Assembly: GCA_030691775.1 (NCBI GenBank)
Contig: JAUYDN010000147.1
Location: 1 to 5,290, forward strand
Reading direction: 5' to 3'
DNA from: Dehalococcoidia bacterium
Lineage (GTDB): Bacteria; Chloroflexota; Dehalococcoidia; Dehalococcoidales; Fen-1064
Length of the DNA: 5,290 nucleotides
Of this stretch, positions 4,964 to 5,290 are shown one piece after another. The number at the start of each line of letters is the position of its first letter. Position 1 is the first letter of the stretch. Both the position numbers and the translations under genes were made by a program. The notes under the pieces were generated by a model. That model was given only the letters and a program-made list of their open reading frames with translations. It did not search any database and was not told where the DNA came from.

Positions 4964-5290
4964 CTAAACGCCTGGTCTTTGCCGCCGGCGTATCTTTTCC
5001 GCCACCTTGAGACGGGTGAGCGAGCGGCGTAGTGCCGCTTCTGCCCGCGCCATGTCAGCCTCCGGCATGTGTTTTGCCAGGCGCTCCTCAGCGCGTTTCT
5101 TTGCGGCTTCTGCCCGGGAAATATCGATTTCTTCGGCGCGTTCCGCGGAATCCGCCAGCACGGTTACATGGTCGGGGCGCACTTCCACGAACCCGCCAGT
5201 GACTACCAGCGAATATTCTTCACTGCCCTTGCGGGCGCGTAGCTCACCCGGTTGGAGCATAGTCATCAGAGGAGCGTGGTGTGGCAGGAC
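4964..5290 (-). CDS. atpC: ATP synthase F1 epsilon subunit (partial, N-terminus beyond the right edge)
   Basis: The frame is open from the window edge to a TAG at 4966-4964, giving 108 residues. It starts in VLPHHAPLMTMLQPGELRAR, the characteristic segment of the epsilon beta-sandwich, followed by SLVVTGGFVEVRPDHVTVLADSAERAEEID. It ends in the alpha-helical hairpin (SRAEAAKKRAEERLA and ARAEAALRRSLTRLKVAEKI) with a basic tail, RRRQRPGV. Family members are usually about 130-140 residues, so roughly the first 30 are missing. Epsilon joins the F1 rotor stalk and can inhibit ATP hydrolysis through its C-terminal helices. It is commonly the last gene of the atp operon, which fits the change of content and base composition directly after it. 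Confidence 0.95.
   Translation of the reverse strand, partial: VLPHHAPLMTMLQPGELRARKGSEEYSLVVTGGFVEVRPDHVTVLADSAERAEEIDISRAEAAKKRAEERLAKHMPEADMARAEAALRRSLTRLKVAEKIRRRQRPGV

Overview
The window looks like a piece of a bacterial chromosome, probably from the Chloroflexota and perhaps a Dehalococcoidia-type lineage. That placement is an inference from the general look of the S16, KH-domain and ATP synthase epsilon proteins and from the intergenic repeat styles; no marker here proves it. Coding regions at both ends have moderate to high GC, while one cassette on the minus strand is clearly AT-richer.

Plus strand, left half. Positions 1-234 are non-coding and hold two perfect hairpins, an imperfect palindrome and a candidate promoter. 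Then come a secreted CAP-domain (SCP/PR1-like) protein with a Pro/Thr-rich linker (235-1392), a compact rpsP-khpA pair (ribosomal protein S16 at 1501-1770 and the KH-domain RNA chaperone KhpA at 1767-1994, overlapping as ATGA), and a membrane-anchored zinc-ribbon protein with eight PQQ-like propeller repeats (2124-3572). The 129-base gap before the propeller gene contains a perfect 12-base palindrome inside a second inverted repeat.

Middle. Positions 3573-3903 separate the convergent gene sets and carry no gene. They are a patchwork of short, degenerate intergenic repeats, part of which resembles the sequence at 102-156.

Minus strand, right half. The partial ATP synthase epsilon gene (atpC) enters from the right edge and ends at 4964. 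After a gap with simple repeats and a promoter there is a two-gene, AT-rich cassette: a proteasome-like Ntn hydrolase (4783 down to 4088) and a 63-residue acidic, proline-rich protein (4095 down to 3904). The two overlap by 8 bases, and the small gene has a strong Shine-Dalgarno sequence. A GTG start for the hydrolase, shorter than the longest open frame, puts a threonine directly after the initiator methionine, as expected of a self-compartmentalising Thr protease. This pair is the most interesting part of the window: a bacterial proteasome-type subunit with a co-translated small partner of unknown role, in low-GC DNA flanked by repeats.
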